Source: UBA4738 sp002413305 (GTDB taxonomy: Bacteria; Actinomycetota; UBA4738). From it: a DNA stretch of 30,300 bases. Shown in pieces: positions 13,527 to 22,345 of this stretch. The stretch is from contig DAIUAM010000037.1 of NCBI GenBank assembly GCA_036847185.1, positions 1 to 30,300 on the forward strand, given 5' to 3'. The position numbers were made by a program, and so were the translations under genes. The notes below the pieces were generated by a model, which made no database searches, was not told the origin of the DNA, and saw only the letters and a program-made list of their open reading frames with translations. Position 1 is the stretch's first letter; each line of letters opens with the position of its first letter.

Positions 13527-14995
13527 GGTGTGAACCCCGGCGGAGGCGGGTTGCAGAGCACCTGCTCCTCGGCTCTCAGGGCATCGAGGGTCGAGGCGTA
13601 GGACGCGTCGCCGGCGACGTTCTGGAGCTCATTGGGGTCCTGGGCGAGGTCGTACAGCTCCTCCTCACCGGTCTGGTACTTGACGTAGCTGTAGCCGACG
13701 GACTGGACGGAGCAGTAGGTCGGTACCTTGTCGTTCGCCCCGCCGTCGTTCAGGTGCTCGACCAGGAAGTCGCTCCGCCAGGACGGGGAGGGGGACTGGA
13801 GCAACGGCATCAGGCTCATGCCCTCGGCTCCCGACGCGAGGTTCGAAACGCCCCCCAGCTCGGCGAAGGTGGGTGCGTAGTCGATGTTCGCCACCAGGTG
13901 ATCGTCGGTGCGCGGGGTCGAGGTGAGCGGGTCGTAACGGATGATGAGCGGGACCCGGACGCTCTCCTGGTACGGGGCGATCTTGCCAGTCAGCCGGTGC
14001 TCGCCCCACTGCGCGCCGTTGTCCGAGGCGAAGACGAATATCGTCTTGTGCAGCTTCCCGGTGGCCTGCAGCGTGGTCACGAGCGTGTTCACCGCGTCGT
14101 CTTCGGACTCCAACGCCTGGTACGTCTGGATCCGCGACTTGTCGATCTTGTTGATCTTCGATTGCGGGAGAAGGGGCAGCGCCTGGACCCACGCCGGCTT
14201 GTCGCTGACGTCCGGCTCGTTGAACGACGGGGGTCGCCACGGCGAGATCGTCGTGAAGTCGTGAGCGTCCCGCGGGGCCGGGGTGAACGGAGCGTGGGGG
14301 CCGAAGGGAGCGAAGTACAGGAAGAACGGTGCGGTCGCGGTCTGGATGAAGGTGTTCGCCTGGGCGGCCAGGACGTCCGTCGAGTAGTCGGCCACCGTGC
14401 TGCCGTAGGAGACCAGGGAGCCGTCCGTGTTCAGCGTGTAGTCGTAGTAGGCCCCTCCCTCGTTGCTGGCTCCGGAGAACGCGGAGAAGTGGGTCCATCC
14501 GGGCGGGGTGTACGGGTCGGTCGGCGTGGCCACGTACCCGTTGAGGTACTTCCCGTATAGGCCGGTCTGATAGCCGGCGCTCTGCAACCACGTGGCGATG
14601 GTCGAGGAGTCGTTGAACGCCCCGAACCCCCCGTGGTTCCCCGAGTTCAGGTACACCCCGGTGGTGTGGGAATAGTCACCGGTCAGGATGCTGGTCCGGC
14701 TGGGGCAGCACAGCGGGTTGACCACGTACGAGTTCGTGAACGTGATTCCGTGTGCGGAGAGGAGCTGCTGGACGTGGGGCATGCTGACCAAGCCGTTGAC
14801 GGTTCCGAGCGTGTCCGACCGCTGGTCGTCAGTCAGGAACAGGACGATGTTCGGATGCTGCGTGACGGCCATAGCCGGTGACGGGTGGATCTCCCGTCCC
14901 GCGGGGGCCGGTAGGACGAATGCCGCGCCCAGCAGGAGTAATGCGATGGCACATGAAAGGAGTGTCGCCCGTCCGGACAGCCGAAGCTGGTTCAT
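13523..14995 (-). CDS. Secreted formylglycine-type sulfatase (arylsulfatase / glucosamine-6-sulfatase-like)
   Basis: A 490-residue sulfatase with an N-terminal signal peptide (TLLSCAIALLLLGAAFVLPA). Metal ligands Asp56-Asp57 (VLFLTDDQ) and FASDNGAQWGEH are present, and the catalytic signature is exact: C96-C-P-S-R-T-S-I-L-T-G, with Cys96 the residue to become formylglycine. It therefore differs from the other three superfamily members in the window and is the best candidate for a true sulfate-ester hydrolase, acting outside the cell on the sulfated glycan that the sulfotransferases may make. NPLCCPSRTSILTGDYSHTTGVY is a wording seen in N-acetylglucosamine-6-sulfatase relatives. Activity needs a formylglycine-generating enzyme, not present in this window. 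Its GTGA overlap with the propeller gene shows the two are produced together. Confidence 0.9.
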   Translation of the reverse strand: MNQLRLSGRATLLSCAIALLLLGAAFVLPAPAGREIHPSPAMAVTQHPNIVLFLTDDQRSDTLGTVNGLVSMPHVQQLLSAHGITFTNSYVVNPLCCPSRTSILTGDYSHTTGVYLNSGNHGGFGAFNDSSTIATWLQSAGYQTGLYGKYLNGYVATPTDPYTPPGWTHFSAFSGASNEGGAYYDYTLNTDGSLVSYGSTVADYSTDVLAAQANTFIQTATAPFFLYFAPFGPHAPFTPAPRDAHDFTTISPWRPPSFNEPDVSDKPAWVQALPLLPQSKINKIDKSRIQTYQALESEDDAVNTLVTTLQATGKLHKTIFVFASDNGAQWGEHRLTGKIAPYQESVRVPLIIRYDPLTSTPRTDDHLVANIDYAPTFAELGGVSNLASGAEGMSLMPLLQSPSPSWRSDFLVEHLNDGGANDKVPTYCSVQSVGYSYVKYQTGEEELYDLAQDPNELQNVAGDASYASTLDALRAEEQVLCNPPPPGFTP

Positions 14996-15023
14996 CGATC
15001 CTCGCTCTACATGGGGTTGGCGG

Positions 15024-15029
15024 AGTATA
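15024..15029 (-). promoter_or_regulatory. -10 element TATACT for the sulfatase/propeller operon
   Basis: On the minus strand TATACT lies 28 bases before the ATG at 14995, in the gap after the lipoprotein gene. The short leader contains GCGAGG before the ATG as a weak ribosome-binding site. This makes the sulfatase-propeller pair a separate transcription unit. Confidence 0.45.
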
Positions 15030-15068
15030 TCGCCCGACCACCCGGAATGACCGTCGCGATCGGCTTCG

Positions 15069-16208
15069 TCATTGCGCCAGCAGGCTCGATTCCTCGGCGG
15101 ACAGTCCGGCCGAAGAGTTCTCGATCAGGTGCCCCATGCCGCCCACGGTCTGGACGCTCAACAGGGGCTGACCGGCGGCCTGGAGCTTGGCCAGGTACAG
15201 CCTTCCATGGGGCGGGCCTTCGCTGTGGTCGTCCGCCCCGAACAGGAAGATGATGCGGGTGTCCGGGAATCGGAAGGTGATTCCGCCCGTGTCGAGGCTG
15301 TCCGCCTGCCATCGGGCCGCCCACGTGGGGTCGTGGGACTCGCACGGCCCTCCCTGGAAGTAGCCGTAGGATCCGTCGATGATCGGCCCGGAGAAGGACG
15401 TGTACCAGAGGTCGGAGCCGGACCGCTCGTGCAGGCAGCCCGGGGCGATCCCTGCGTGTGGGGGACCCGAGGCGATCACCGCGGCGTTCACGATCGAGGC
15501 CAGCCCGTAGTCCGTGAGGACGTAGCTGACCTGAGACGCCCCTCCGCTGTCCCCGGTGATGCAGAAGCCGCAGGCGCCCGTCGCCGGGTGAAGCCCCAGC
15601 GGGACGTAGATGTTGTCGTGGATCCATTTCGTCGCGGTGGCCGGGCGGCATCCGAGCGCCGCTGGGCCCACGGGCTCCCCGGGGGAGGCGTACAGCCACG
15701 GGTCGAGCCACCGGACCAGGACCACGGTGAGGCCTCGCTGGCTCAGGTTGGAGAGGGTGGAGCCTGCGGCGAACTGGTTCGTGGTGCCCCACCACGTGTT
15801 CCCGAGGCCGCCCGAGAAGAACACCACCACCCCGTGAGCGTTGGGGGCCTTCGAGATCCCCAGCATGCCCGTGGCGGCCGCCTTCACGCCCGGGCAGGTG
15901 ACCTCGAACCCCTGGCACGTGAAGCCGGGGTCGCATCTGCCGTTCGCCGAGGCGTCCCGGAACGTCCCCAGGTGCATGGCCTTGCCATCGCCACCGCCGG
16001 AGCTGGTAGGGGGTGGGGGGACCGAGATGGGGTGGCCGGTGTTGCCGACGTCGCCCGGGAAGCGGGACCGGCTCCGGGACTCCCGCACGAATGGCTGGCC
16101 GCCTGAGGAGCAAGCCCCCGCCAGGAGGGTCAGGACGAGGACCGCGCACGCGTGGCCGGCTCGACGAGGACGCCGGGATCGTTCGTTCCGAGGCACGGTG
16201 AGCATCAT
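15069..16208 (-). CDS. Putative alpha/beta-hydrolase lipoprotein
   Basis: A 379-residue exported protein with a basic N-terminus, a hydrophobic stretch (CAVLVLTLLAGAC) and a lipobox-like end at Cys33, followed by a Ser/Gly/Pro-rich linker. The core has a GVVVFFSGGLGNTWWG oxyanion-like segment, a nucleophile elbow-like GDSGGAS in GFCITGDSGG, and a late His in GGMGHLIE, consistent with an alpha/beta hydrolase that splits an ester bond. Several Cys (ANGRCDPGFTCQGFEVTC, GACGFC, PGCLHE, GGPCES) suggest disulfides outside the cell. I do not recognise the exact family; PHB-depolymerase- or pectin-acetylesterase-like enzymes are possible. Two ATGs in a row (16208 and 16205) offer equivalent starts, behind a GGTGGGG stretch. 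Confidence 0.65.
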   Translation of the reverse strand: MMLTVPRNERSRRPRRAGHACAVLVLTLLAGACSSGGQPFVRESRSRSRFPGDVGNTGHPISVPPPPTSSGGGDGKAMHLGTFRDASANGRCDPGFTCQGFEVTCPGVKAAATGMLGISKAPNAHGVVVFFSGGLGNTWWGTTNQFAAGSTLSNLSQRGLTVVLVRWLDPWLYASPGEPVGPAALGCRPATATKWIHDNIYVPLGLHPATGACGFCITGDSGGASQVSYVLTDYGLASIVNAAVIASGPPHAGIAPGCLHERSGSDLWYTSFSGPIIDGSYGYFQGGPCESHDPTWAARWQADSLDTGGITFRFPDTRIIFLFGADDHSEGPPHGRLYLAKLQAAGQPLLSVQTVGGMGHLIENSSAGLSAEESSLLAQ

Positions 16209-16307
16209 TCCCCACCGGCGCCCGGCCGTCCGGCCCCATTTGCGGTCTTTCCGAGGAGATGCGGGCGGAGAGCGGACACCGCGAGGTCAGTCGACGAGGC
16301 GGGGGTG

Positions 16308-16330
16308 GGGCTGGTCGGATGCGTCAGCCC
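16308..16330 (-). terminator. Hairpin after the Wzz/BY-kinase gene
   Basis: CAGCCC/GGGCTG arms at 16325-16330 and 16308-16313 form a 6-bp perfect stem with an 11-base loop, 8 bases after the kinase stop. The rest of the 130-base gap to the lipoprotein start (16209-16338) shows no gene or clear promoter. Confidence 0.45.
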
Positions 16331-16338
16331 GGCTCGGA

Positions 16339-18117
16339 TCAGCCACGCTGGCTGGGGGGAACCCGAGCCGGGGGCTCCGCGCGACGGCCGGCGTCCCCGT
16401 TGGGGGGCGGCTCGTCGGCGTACTCACGGTAGCCGTACCCGCCGTATCCGCCGTACGTGCGATACCGGTATCCGTACCCATAGCGATACCGGTACGTGTA
16501 TGCGCGGGCCCGGGTCGGATCGAAGTTGTTGAGGACGGCACCGATCAGGGGAGCATCCACCTGCTCGAAACGCTCGCGGGCGTGCGCCACGGCGCTCCGG
16601 GTGGAATTCTCCGCATTGGCCACCAGCAGGACGGCGTCGACGAGCGGCGAAAGCGCGGCGGCGTCCGCCACCAGTAGCACCGGTGCCGTGTCGATGATGA
16701 CGAAGTCCGCGACTTCGCGAAGCCCGGCGATGAGCTCACCCATGCGCTCCGAACCGAGCAGCTCAGCCGGCTTGGCGGGAACCGGACCGCTCGGCAGCAC
16801 CCGGAGATTGTCGATGGTTTGGTCTCCGAGCGACTCCCACGGCTGGAGCTCGCCGGCAAGGATGTTCGACACACCCTTGTCGTTCTCCATTCCGAAGAAC
16901 TGGTGGACCCGGGGTTTGCGAAGGTCGGCGGACAGCAGGATGACCCGCTTGCCGCCGTCGGCGAGCACCACCGCGAGGTTCGTCGCCGTGGTCGTCTTTC
17001 CGTCGCCGGCCAGCGGGCTGCAGACCATGACCGTCTTGATCCCGCGCTGGACCGAGGCGAACAGGATCCCGGTACGGAGGGTTCGATAGGCCTCTGCCAC
17101 GGCGCTCTTGGGTTCGGTGGCCGTGACGAGGCGGGCGTCGCTTTTCTTCCGCCACCCGGGCACCTTCGGGATGACGGCCAGCACGGGCACACCAGCGTTG
17201 TCCTCCAGGTCAGCCCGGCTCCGCAGCCGGTCGTCCAGGCGTTCACGGAGCAGGGCCAGCCCGATCCCGAGCGCCAGGCCCACGAAGATCCCGAGTCCGA
17301 TGTTCAGCTTCTTGTTGGGGCTGGAAGGCTGGAGCGGGTAGATCGCCGGGGCGAGGACCTGGGGTGGCGTGATGTTCGTGTCGGAGAGGCTGAGGAGCTG
17401 CTGCTGGAACTGCCCGATCTGCTGCTGGATCACTGCGATCTTCTGGGCGTCGGCGGTGCACGCGAAGCACTGGCCCCCGGCGGCGGCCGCGGCGGCGATG
17501 TGCTTCTGAAAGGTGACGTTCGCCGAGGCGAGGGACTTGTCCAGGACCGCGATCTGGGTGTTGACGGGGACCCGCCGCGCGGCGAGGGACGCCTGGGTCA
17601 GGGTGATCTTGTAGTTCACGTACGCCAAGGCGAAGGCCTGGACCTTCGCCTGGGCGAGCTTGCGAGAAGGCTCGGTGTCGGCGAGGTTGAGGACCGTCGA
17701 CCCCTGAACGAACGAGACCGTCAGGTTCTGCTTGATCTTGGGCGCCGGGACAGTCTTGGCGAGGGTGTCGGGCGAGCAAATCGTGCTGAGGTCCGCTCCG
17801 ATGTGGTCGTCGGCGAGGTGGCTGAGGATCTGCGTGGCACACGCCGCAACCGGGTACGCCGTGATCAGCGAGCGCTCCACGTCCATGTTCGGTGGGAACT
17901 TCACCCCGCCCGTCTGGTCGATGGTGGCGGTCGGGTTGGTGGCCAGCACGCTGATCGTGGACGTGTAGACGGGGGTCGTGCGGTACGTATAGATCCCAGA
18001 GGCGAGCACCCCGATCAGTGTGAGCGCGATGATCGACCACTTCCGCGACCATAGCGCGCCAAAGTACTCACGCAATCGGAACGTGTCTTCGGGGTTGGGG
18101 GATTCGATAGCAGCCAT
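16339..18117 (-). CDS. Wzz-BY-kinase fusion, polysaccharide chain-length regulator
   Basis: A 592-residue inner-membrane protein that joins a Wzz-type chain-length domain to a bacterial tyrosine kinase. The first membrane span is near residues 30-50 (WSIIALTLIGVLASGIYTY), the second near 275-295 (LNIGLGIFVGLALGIGLALL), with the extracytoplasmic Wzz region between. The cytoplasmic kinase has Walker A SPLAGDGKTTTATN (Lys374), Walker A' VILLSADLRKPR and Walker B FVIIDTAP. The C-terminus carries 12 Tyr in 27 residues, the expected autophosphorylation cluster but unusually dense. The protein should control polymerisation and export of the glycan together with the Wzy-like protein at 22437. The ATG at 18117 is chosen; a TTG at 18123, 9 bases after a TAGACT box, is an alternative leaderless start. 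Confidence 0.9.
   Translation of the reverse strand: MAAIESPNPEDTFRLREYFGALWSRKWSIIALTLIGVLASGIYTYRTTPVYTSTISVLATNPTATIDQTGGVKFPPNMDVERSLITAYPVAACATQILSHLADDHIGADLSTICSPDTLAKTVPAPKIKQNLTVSFVQGSTVLNLADTEPSRKLAQAKVQAFALAYVNYKITLTQASLAARRVPVNTQIAVLDKSLASANVTFQKHIAAAAAAGGQCFACTADAQKIAVIQQQIGQFQQQLLSLSDTNITPPQVLAPAIYPLQPSSPNKKLNIGLGIFVGLALGIGLALLRERLDDRLRSRADLEDNAGVPVLAVIPKVPGWRKKSDARLVTATEPKSAVAEAYRTLRTGILFASVQRGIKTVMVCSPLAGDGKTTTATNLAVVLADGGKRVILLSADLRKPRVHQFFGMENDKGVSNILAGELQPWESLGDQTIDNLRVLPSGPVPAKPAELLGSERMGELIAGLREVADFVIIDTAPVLLVADAAALSPLVDAVLLVANAENSTRSAVAHARERFEQVDAPLIGAVLNNFDPTRARAYTYRYRYGYGYRYRTYGGYGGYGYREYADEPPPNGDAGRRAEPPARVPPSQRG
16420..16500 (-). repeat. Tyr-rich repeat coding for the BY-kinase tail
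   Basis: Alternating TAC/TAT codons with CGG/CGC and GGC/GGA codons encode Y-(R/G)-Y-(R/G) dipeptides, then GGY units. Twelve Tyr occur in 27 codons. The DNA is a degenerate short tandem repeat (units close to CGGTAT, GGATAC), so slippage could change the number of tyrosines. Confidence 0.85.
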
Positions 18118-18132
18118 AGGCAACGAGCAAGG

Positions 18133-18138
18133 AGTCTA
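18133..18138 (-). promoter_or_regulatory. -10 element TAGACT of the Wzz/BY-kinase gene
   Basis: On the minus strand TAGACT lies 9 bases before a TTG (18123) and 15 before the ATG (18117). A TGGACG 19 bases upstream is a weak -35 match. Confidence 0.45.
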
Positions 18139-18406
18139 CCACCGCCCCCCCGGGAAGCGTCCACCTTTTGAGGGAACATGGTGCGTAAGGCGTCTTCGTA
18201 CCTTGCGGTCGCAACTTGCCGGTGTCGAAGCCGCTGAAGCGGTCCCGACTGCATCACGGCTTTGACCAGTGCTCTTGTGTCAACCGCCCCATGGAGAGCC
18301 CGCCCTCCGGCACCGGTTACTGCTTTTGGCTCTATCTGCGCCTTGTGCGGTGGATTTGCCGCCGCCGCTCCTTCAGTCATATTGGAGGGCGCGCGATACC
18401 TAGTGA
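18139..18406. other. Divergent intergenic region with nested inverted repeats
   Basis: The longest non-coding stretch in the window separates the kinase from the kelch gene and looks less GC-rich than its flanks. It holds AAGCCG (18228-18233) pairing with CGGCTT (18257-18262) and enclosing a small stem CCGC-TGAA-GCGG (18231-18242), and TTGAC (18262-18266) facing GTCAA (18279-18283). A possible plus-strand promoter is TTGCCG (18356-18361) and CATATT (18378-18383), 16 bases apart, for the kelch gene. I see no convincing coding frame and could not match it to a known riboswitch. Confidence 0.5.
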
Positions 18407-21010
18407 ATGAAGTCTCGCATCTTTCGACTGATGCCAGCGGCCCTCCCAGTGGCGGTCTCCGCGATGGCCATGGTCGTGACCCTGTCCGTCCTGGGAGGAC
18501 CGGCCACCCACGCCTCCTCGGCCCTGCCGGTGGGATGGTCCATGGGACCGTCCCTACCCCCCTCCGATACCGGCGCCTGGGGCACCCAGGCCGTGTACTT
18601 CCCTCCCCTTGACCAGGTGGTCCTGTTCGGCGGGTCCCCCAAAGCCAACGGGGAGTTGTGGAACAACCAGACCTGGATCTACTCCGGCGGCGCGTGGCGC
18701 CAGGGTCCCTCCGCCCCTGTAGGCTTGACCCCCCGGGGGAGCGTGGCCATGGCTTATGACCCCGACATCGGCAAGATCCTGCTGTTCGGAGGGGCCGGGC
18801 CGGAGTGGCCCCTGCCGGCCGACACCTGGCTCTACGACGGCTCCTCATGGTCCCCCGGGCCCTCCACGCCCCCAGCCATGGCCGGGCGGACCGGGGCCGG
18901 GATGGCTTACGACGACGCCATCCACAAGATCGTGCTGTACGGCGGCTCGGGCACGGACCCCTACAACGACACCTGGCTGTTCAACGGCTCCTCATGGTCC
19001 CCGGGCCCGGCGGCACCGGCCGGGATGGGCCCCATGGTGTTCTTCGGCATGACCTATGACCCGGTCCTGCAGAAGGTCTTAGTGGCCGGGGGGGACGGGG
19101 GGACCGACGCGTGGTACTTCGACGGGACCTCCTGGACCCCCGCTCCTTCCACCGCCCTCGTCGGGCCCAAGGAACGCTTCACCATGGCGTATGACCCCCA
19201 GCTGGGTTCGCCCGTCTTGTTCGGCGGCCTGGGGCCCGGTTCCTCCACCCAGGCTTTCTGGTACCTGCGTAACGGTACGTGGAACCAGGTCCCGGGCTCC
19301 CCGTCCAACCCGGGATGGCCGAGCGCACGTCTGGACGGCATGCTGGTGTTCGACCCCACGCAGGACGCCCTGATGCTGATCGGGGGCATCGACGACGCGC
19401 TGGGCGGGCATGTCGCCTACACCGACTCGTGGTTCTTCCGCGAAGTGGCTCCGCAGGTCGCGTCAGTGACCGAGTCGCCCGCCGCGCCGAACCAGTCCCA
19501 GAAGATCACCATGACCCTCGGCCCAACCGCCGGCGGCTACGGCAAGCTCACCTACGCCTACGCCTGGTTCGTGAACGGGACACAGGTGCCCGGGGTCACC
19601 GGCAAGTGTCTGTCGCCCGGTCCCTACAAGCACGGCGACCAGGTCGTGGCCAAGGCCATGATCACCGATGCCCTGGGCAACACCGCGGGCTGGATGGCCT
19701 CGGCGCCCGTCACCGTGGTCAACCGGCCCCCAACGATCGGCTCCGCCAGCCTCAGTCCAGGCGCGCCGTACGTGACGAGCACCCTCACCGCGACCGGCAA
19801 CACGGTGAAGGACCCCGACGGCGACACGGTGACCCTCCATTACCGGTGGAACGTCGGAGGCGCATGGCTCACCGGGAACGACTCGCCGACGCTGGCGCCC
19901 GGCACCTTCGCGGCCGGACAGAACGTCCTGGTCCAGATCACCCCGACGGATTCGTTGGGTCTGTCCGGCACCCCCGTCACCTCCTCGTCCGTCACCGCGG
20001 CGTGGAACGTCCAGTCGAACGGGACGGGCGCCCCAGGCGGCCAGGTCGGGATCAAGGGGGGCGGCTGGCAGGCTTCCGAGCGGATCGACATCAAGCTGGA
20101 TTCCACGAGCGCTTCGAACATCGCCGTGATCACCGCCACCACGACTGGCGGCCTCCCGTTCACCAACGTCACCCTCCCCTCGCCCCTCACGGGCGGCGCG
20201 CACATGTTCTACGGGGTGGGAGAGACCAGCCACATCGCGGGTCCCGGTCCCCTGTCCGTGACCTCAGTGGCCTCGCTCACGCAGAAGGCGGTTGCCGCCG
20301 GCGACACCACGGTGTTCTTCGGGGTCGGGTATGTGCCGGGCTCCAACGTGGCCGTCTCGTTCCCCGGCGGCGGCGTGGTGAACAGCACCGCGGACTCCAC
20401 CGGGTCGGTGAGCGTCTCGCTGGTCTCGCCCCCCGAGCCCCTCCCCGGCGGCGTGGTGAGCGGTGTGTCCTCCGGTGGGATCGGGGCCGCTTCCTACACC
20501 GTCCTGTCGAAGTTCACCGCCCCGTCCACCTCAGAGCCCCAGCAGGCGGTGCCGGTCTCGATCACGGGCTACGCTGCCAACGAGCAGGTGGCGATCAGTT
20601 TCGACGGCGGGTCGACGGTCATGACCGTGACCACCGACGCGATCGGTTCGGCCTCGCCGAACCTGACGCTGGCTACGACGTTCGGCTCGCACTCCATCAC
20701 CGCCACCGGGGCGACGTCAGCGGCCAGCAAGGCTGTGAACATCAGCCTGCCGGCGTTCATCACCCTGACGCCGACATCGGGCCCTTCAGGTGCGTCGCTG
20801 GAGATCCTGTCCGGGCCCGGGTGGGCTCCCGGCGAATCCATCTCGGTCCTGTGGAACGGTACGGTCGTCCAGACCGCCACGACGAGCGCTTGGGGCTCGA
20901 TCGACACCACCTTCGCCTCGCCGTCGCACAAGCCGGGGACGATCACCATCGCCCTGAACGAGACGGTCCTGGGGTTGACACCGAGCGCCACGTTTACGGT
21001 CATGAGCTGA
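18407..21010 (+). CDS. Secreted kelch-repeat / Ig-like multidomain protein
   Basis: An 867-residue exported protein with a signal peptide (MKSRIFRLMPAALPVAVSAM..., ending near ATHASS). Residues about 40-345 contain kelch-type propeller repeats of the pattern AYD..(I)GK(I)(L)LFGG....DTW(L)Y(D)G(S)SWSPGP. Residues 345-530 look like PKD/Ig-type domains (TVTLHYRWNV, DPDGDTV). The last 330 residues contain about four TIG/Ig-like modules (GAPGGQVGIKGGGWQASERI, GPSGASLEILSGPGWAPGES), similar to the N-terminal module of the propeller protein at 12006. There is no anchor and no catalytic site visible; a glycan-binding or matrix role is likely. The gene is followed after 25 bases by the GH5 gene and probably shares its transcript. 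A GGAGGG at 18384 lies too far from the ATG to be an ideal ribosome-binding site. Confidence 0.8.
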   Translation: MKSRIFRLMPAALPVAVSAMAMVVTLSVLGGPATHASSALPVGWSMGPSLPPSDTGAWGTQAVYFPPLDQVVLFGGSPKANGELWNNQTWIYSGGAWRQGPSAPVGLTPRGSVAMAYDPDIGKILLFGGAGPEWPLPADTWLYDGSSWSPGPSTPPAMAGRTGAGMAYDDAIHKIVLYGGSGTDPYNDTWLFNGSSWSPGPAAPAGMGPMVFFGMTYDPVLQKVLVAGGDGGTDAWYFDGTSWTPAPSTALVGPKERFTMAYDPQLGSPVLFGGLGPGSSTQAFWYLRNGTWNQVPGSPSNPGWPSARLDGMLVFDPTQDALMLIGGIDDALGGHVAYTDSWFFREVAPQVASVTESPAAPNQSQKITMTLGPTAGGYGKLTYAYAWFVNGTQVPGVTGKCLSPGPYKHGDQVVAKAMITDALGNTAGWMASAPVTVVNRPPTIGSASLSPGAPYVTSTLTATGNTVKDPDGDTVTLHYRWNVGGAWLTGNDSPTLAPGTFAAGQNVLVQITPTDSLGLSGTPVTSSSVTAAWNVQSNGTGAPGGQVGIKGGGWQASERIDIKLDSTSASNIAVITATTTGGLPFTNVTLPSPLTGGAHMFYGVGETSHIAGPGPLSVTSVASLTQKAVAAGDTTVFFGVGYVPGSNVAVSFPGGGVVNSTADSTGSVSVSLVSPPEPLPGGVVSGVSSGGIGAASYTVLSKFTAPSTSEPQQAVPVSITGYAANEQVAISFDGGSTVMTVTTDAIGSASPNLTLATTFGSHSITATGATSAASKAVNISLPAFITLTPTSGPSGASLEILSGPGWAPGESISVLWNGTVVQTATTSAWGSIDTTFASPSHKPGTITIALNETVLGLTPSATFTVMS

Positions 21011-21035
21011 AGAGAGAGAAGAGAGCGAGCGAGGC

Positions 21036-22325
21036 ATGCGAACAATAAGGCAGGCGAACAGCTCGGTTCCTCGGGTGGCGCGAGCCCTCCTCGCCTCGGC
21101 GGTGCTTGCCGCGCTGACCCTGGCTCCTTCCATCACGGCCGGGGCATCGGGATCGAGCGCCGCGGGCACCGCGGGCGCTCTCCACCCGAAGGCCGCCACC
21201 GGCCAGATCACCGCGCACGACGGGAAGTTCTGGCTGAACGGCCAGGTCCTCCGCATGAAAGGGTTCGACCACACCGCCGGGATCATGCCGAGCTCCGACT
21301 ATCAGCGGATGGCCGGGTGGGGCACGAACGTGATCCGCCTGTTGGTTCACTGGGCGTTCCTCGAGCCGACCCACCCCACGAAGAACCCCGATGGGACGTG
21401 GAAGCACACGTACGATTCCACCGGGTACCTGCAGACGGTTCTCACGGACGTCTCGACAGCCTCGCAGTACGGGATCTACACGATCGTCGACAATCATCCG
21501 TGTACGCCGGACGTCGACACGGGCTGCCCGTACTTCAGTTACCCCGACTGGGAGTACCAGGCCGCCTACAACTCGCACGGGATCACCTACACGCAGGACG
21601 ACGCCGGCGTCGCCCAGGCCCAGGCCGACTACTGGACGGACTCCCTCCGCGAGCAGTTCCAGACCGACGAGGAGGTCTACCTCGCCAAACAGCTGCTGGG
21701 CAAGCCGGGGGTCCTGGGCTACGAGATCCAGAACGAACCCCAGTCCGGGAACCTCGCCCTGACCCACGACACCACCCAGCTCATGCTGGGCGTGATGCTC
21801 AACACGGCGAAGGCCGTCCGCGTGGCCGATCCGTCGCGGACGATCCTGTTCGCCACCCGGTTCGGCTACGGCCCGGGGCTCCAGCAGGCCGATCTCTCCG
21901 GCTGGGTGAACCTGGCCGGAACCCCGGTGGGCAACACGGCCTTCGACCTGCACGACTACTTCGGCGGCCGGTGGGGGGACGGGATCCTGGAGAACCCGGG
22001 CAACACACAGTACGGTGAGCTCACCAGCATCTTGTTCGACCACGTCGACGAGAACCAGGGACCCTACATCGGCACGACGTTCAGCCAGATCCGGTTCCTG
22101 CAGCAGGCGTTGTCCCGGTTGAAGGGCATGCCGCTCATCATCGGCGAGCTCGGGGACAACACGATGGACCCCGGCGTGTACGTCTACTACGGGACGGTGT
22201 TGTCGGCCGTGCAGTCGACCGGGGTCTCCTGGGTGGGCTGGTACTCCGGACCCCTGGGGATCACGAACCCCGACGACTCGCTGGAGCCGTTCGCCTACCT
22301 CGTGATCAATGCCATGGGGTCCTGA
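21036..22325 (+). CDS. Secreted glycoside hydrolase family 5-like protein
   Basis: A 429-residue exported protein: signal peptide (ALLASAVLAALTLAPSITAGA) and a (beta/alpha)8 glycosidase domain of the cellulase/GH5 type. The general acid is Glu234 in GYEIQNEP and the nucleophile Glu371 in LIIGELGD, with the supporting segments LNGQVLRMKGFDH, NVIRLLVHW and TIVDNH. It should hydrolyse (or transglycosylate) beta-linked glycans outside the cell; related GH5 subfamilies include endoglycoceramidases and cellulases, and the NH2-terminal wording GKFWLNGQVLRMKG is close to the endoglycoceramidase-type group. In an EPS locus it may trim the polymer. The ATG follows AGCGAGG, 25 bases after the kelch gene. 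Confidence 0.85.
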   Translation: MRTIRQANSSVPRVARALLASAVLAALTLAPSITAGASGSSAAGTAGALHPKAATGQITAHDGKFWLNGQVLRMKGFDHTAGIMPSSDYQRMAGWGTNVIRLLVHWAFLEPTHPTKNPDGTWKHTYDSTGYLQTVLTDVSTASQYGIYTIVDNHPCTPDVDTGCPYFSYPDWEYQAAYNSHGITYTQDDAGVAQAQADYWTDSLREQFQTDEEVYLAKQLLGKPGVLGYEIQNEPQSGNLALTHDTTQLMLGVMLNTAKAVRVADPSRTILFATRFGYGPGLQQADLSGWVNLAGTPVGNTAFDLHDYFGGRWGDGILENPGNTQYGELTSILFDHVDENQGPYIGTTFSQIRFLQQALSRLKGMPLIIGELGDNTMDPGVYVYYGTVLSAVQSTGVSWVGWYSGPLGITNPDDSLEPFAYLVINAMGS

Positions 22326-22326
22326 C

Positions 22327-22345
22327 GCCGGGACCCTGATCCGGC
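22327..22345 (+). terminator. Weak hairpin after GH5 gene
   Basis: GCCGG (22327-22331) and CCGGC (22341-22345) form a 5-bp stem with a 9-base loop just after the stop. Position is right for a terminator, but the stem is short and no T-run follows. Confidence 0.25.

Noticed and set aside
16420..16500. Short repeat considered as a CRISPR or intergenic satellite
   Set aside because: The repeat is in frame, codes for the Tyr-rich tail of the kinase and has no spacers.
18139..18406. Cyclic-di-GMP riboswitch considered for the divergent region
   Set aside because: I could not find the conserved core segments in the right order on either strand.
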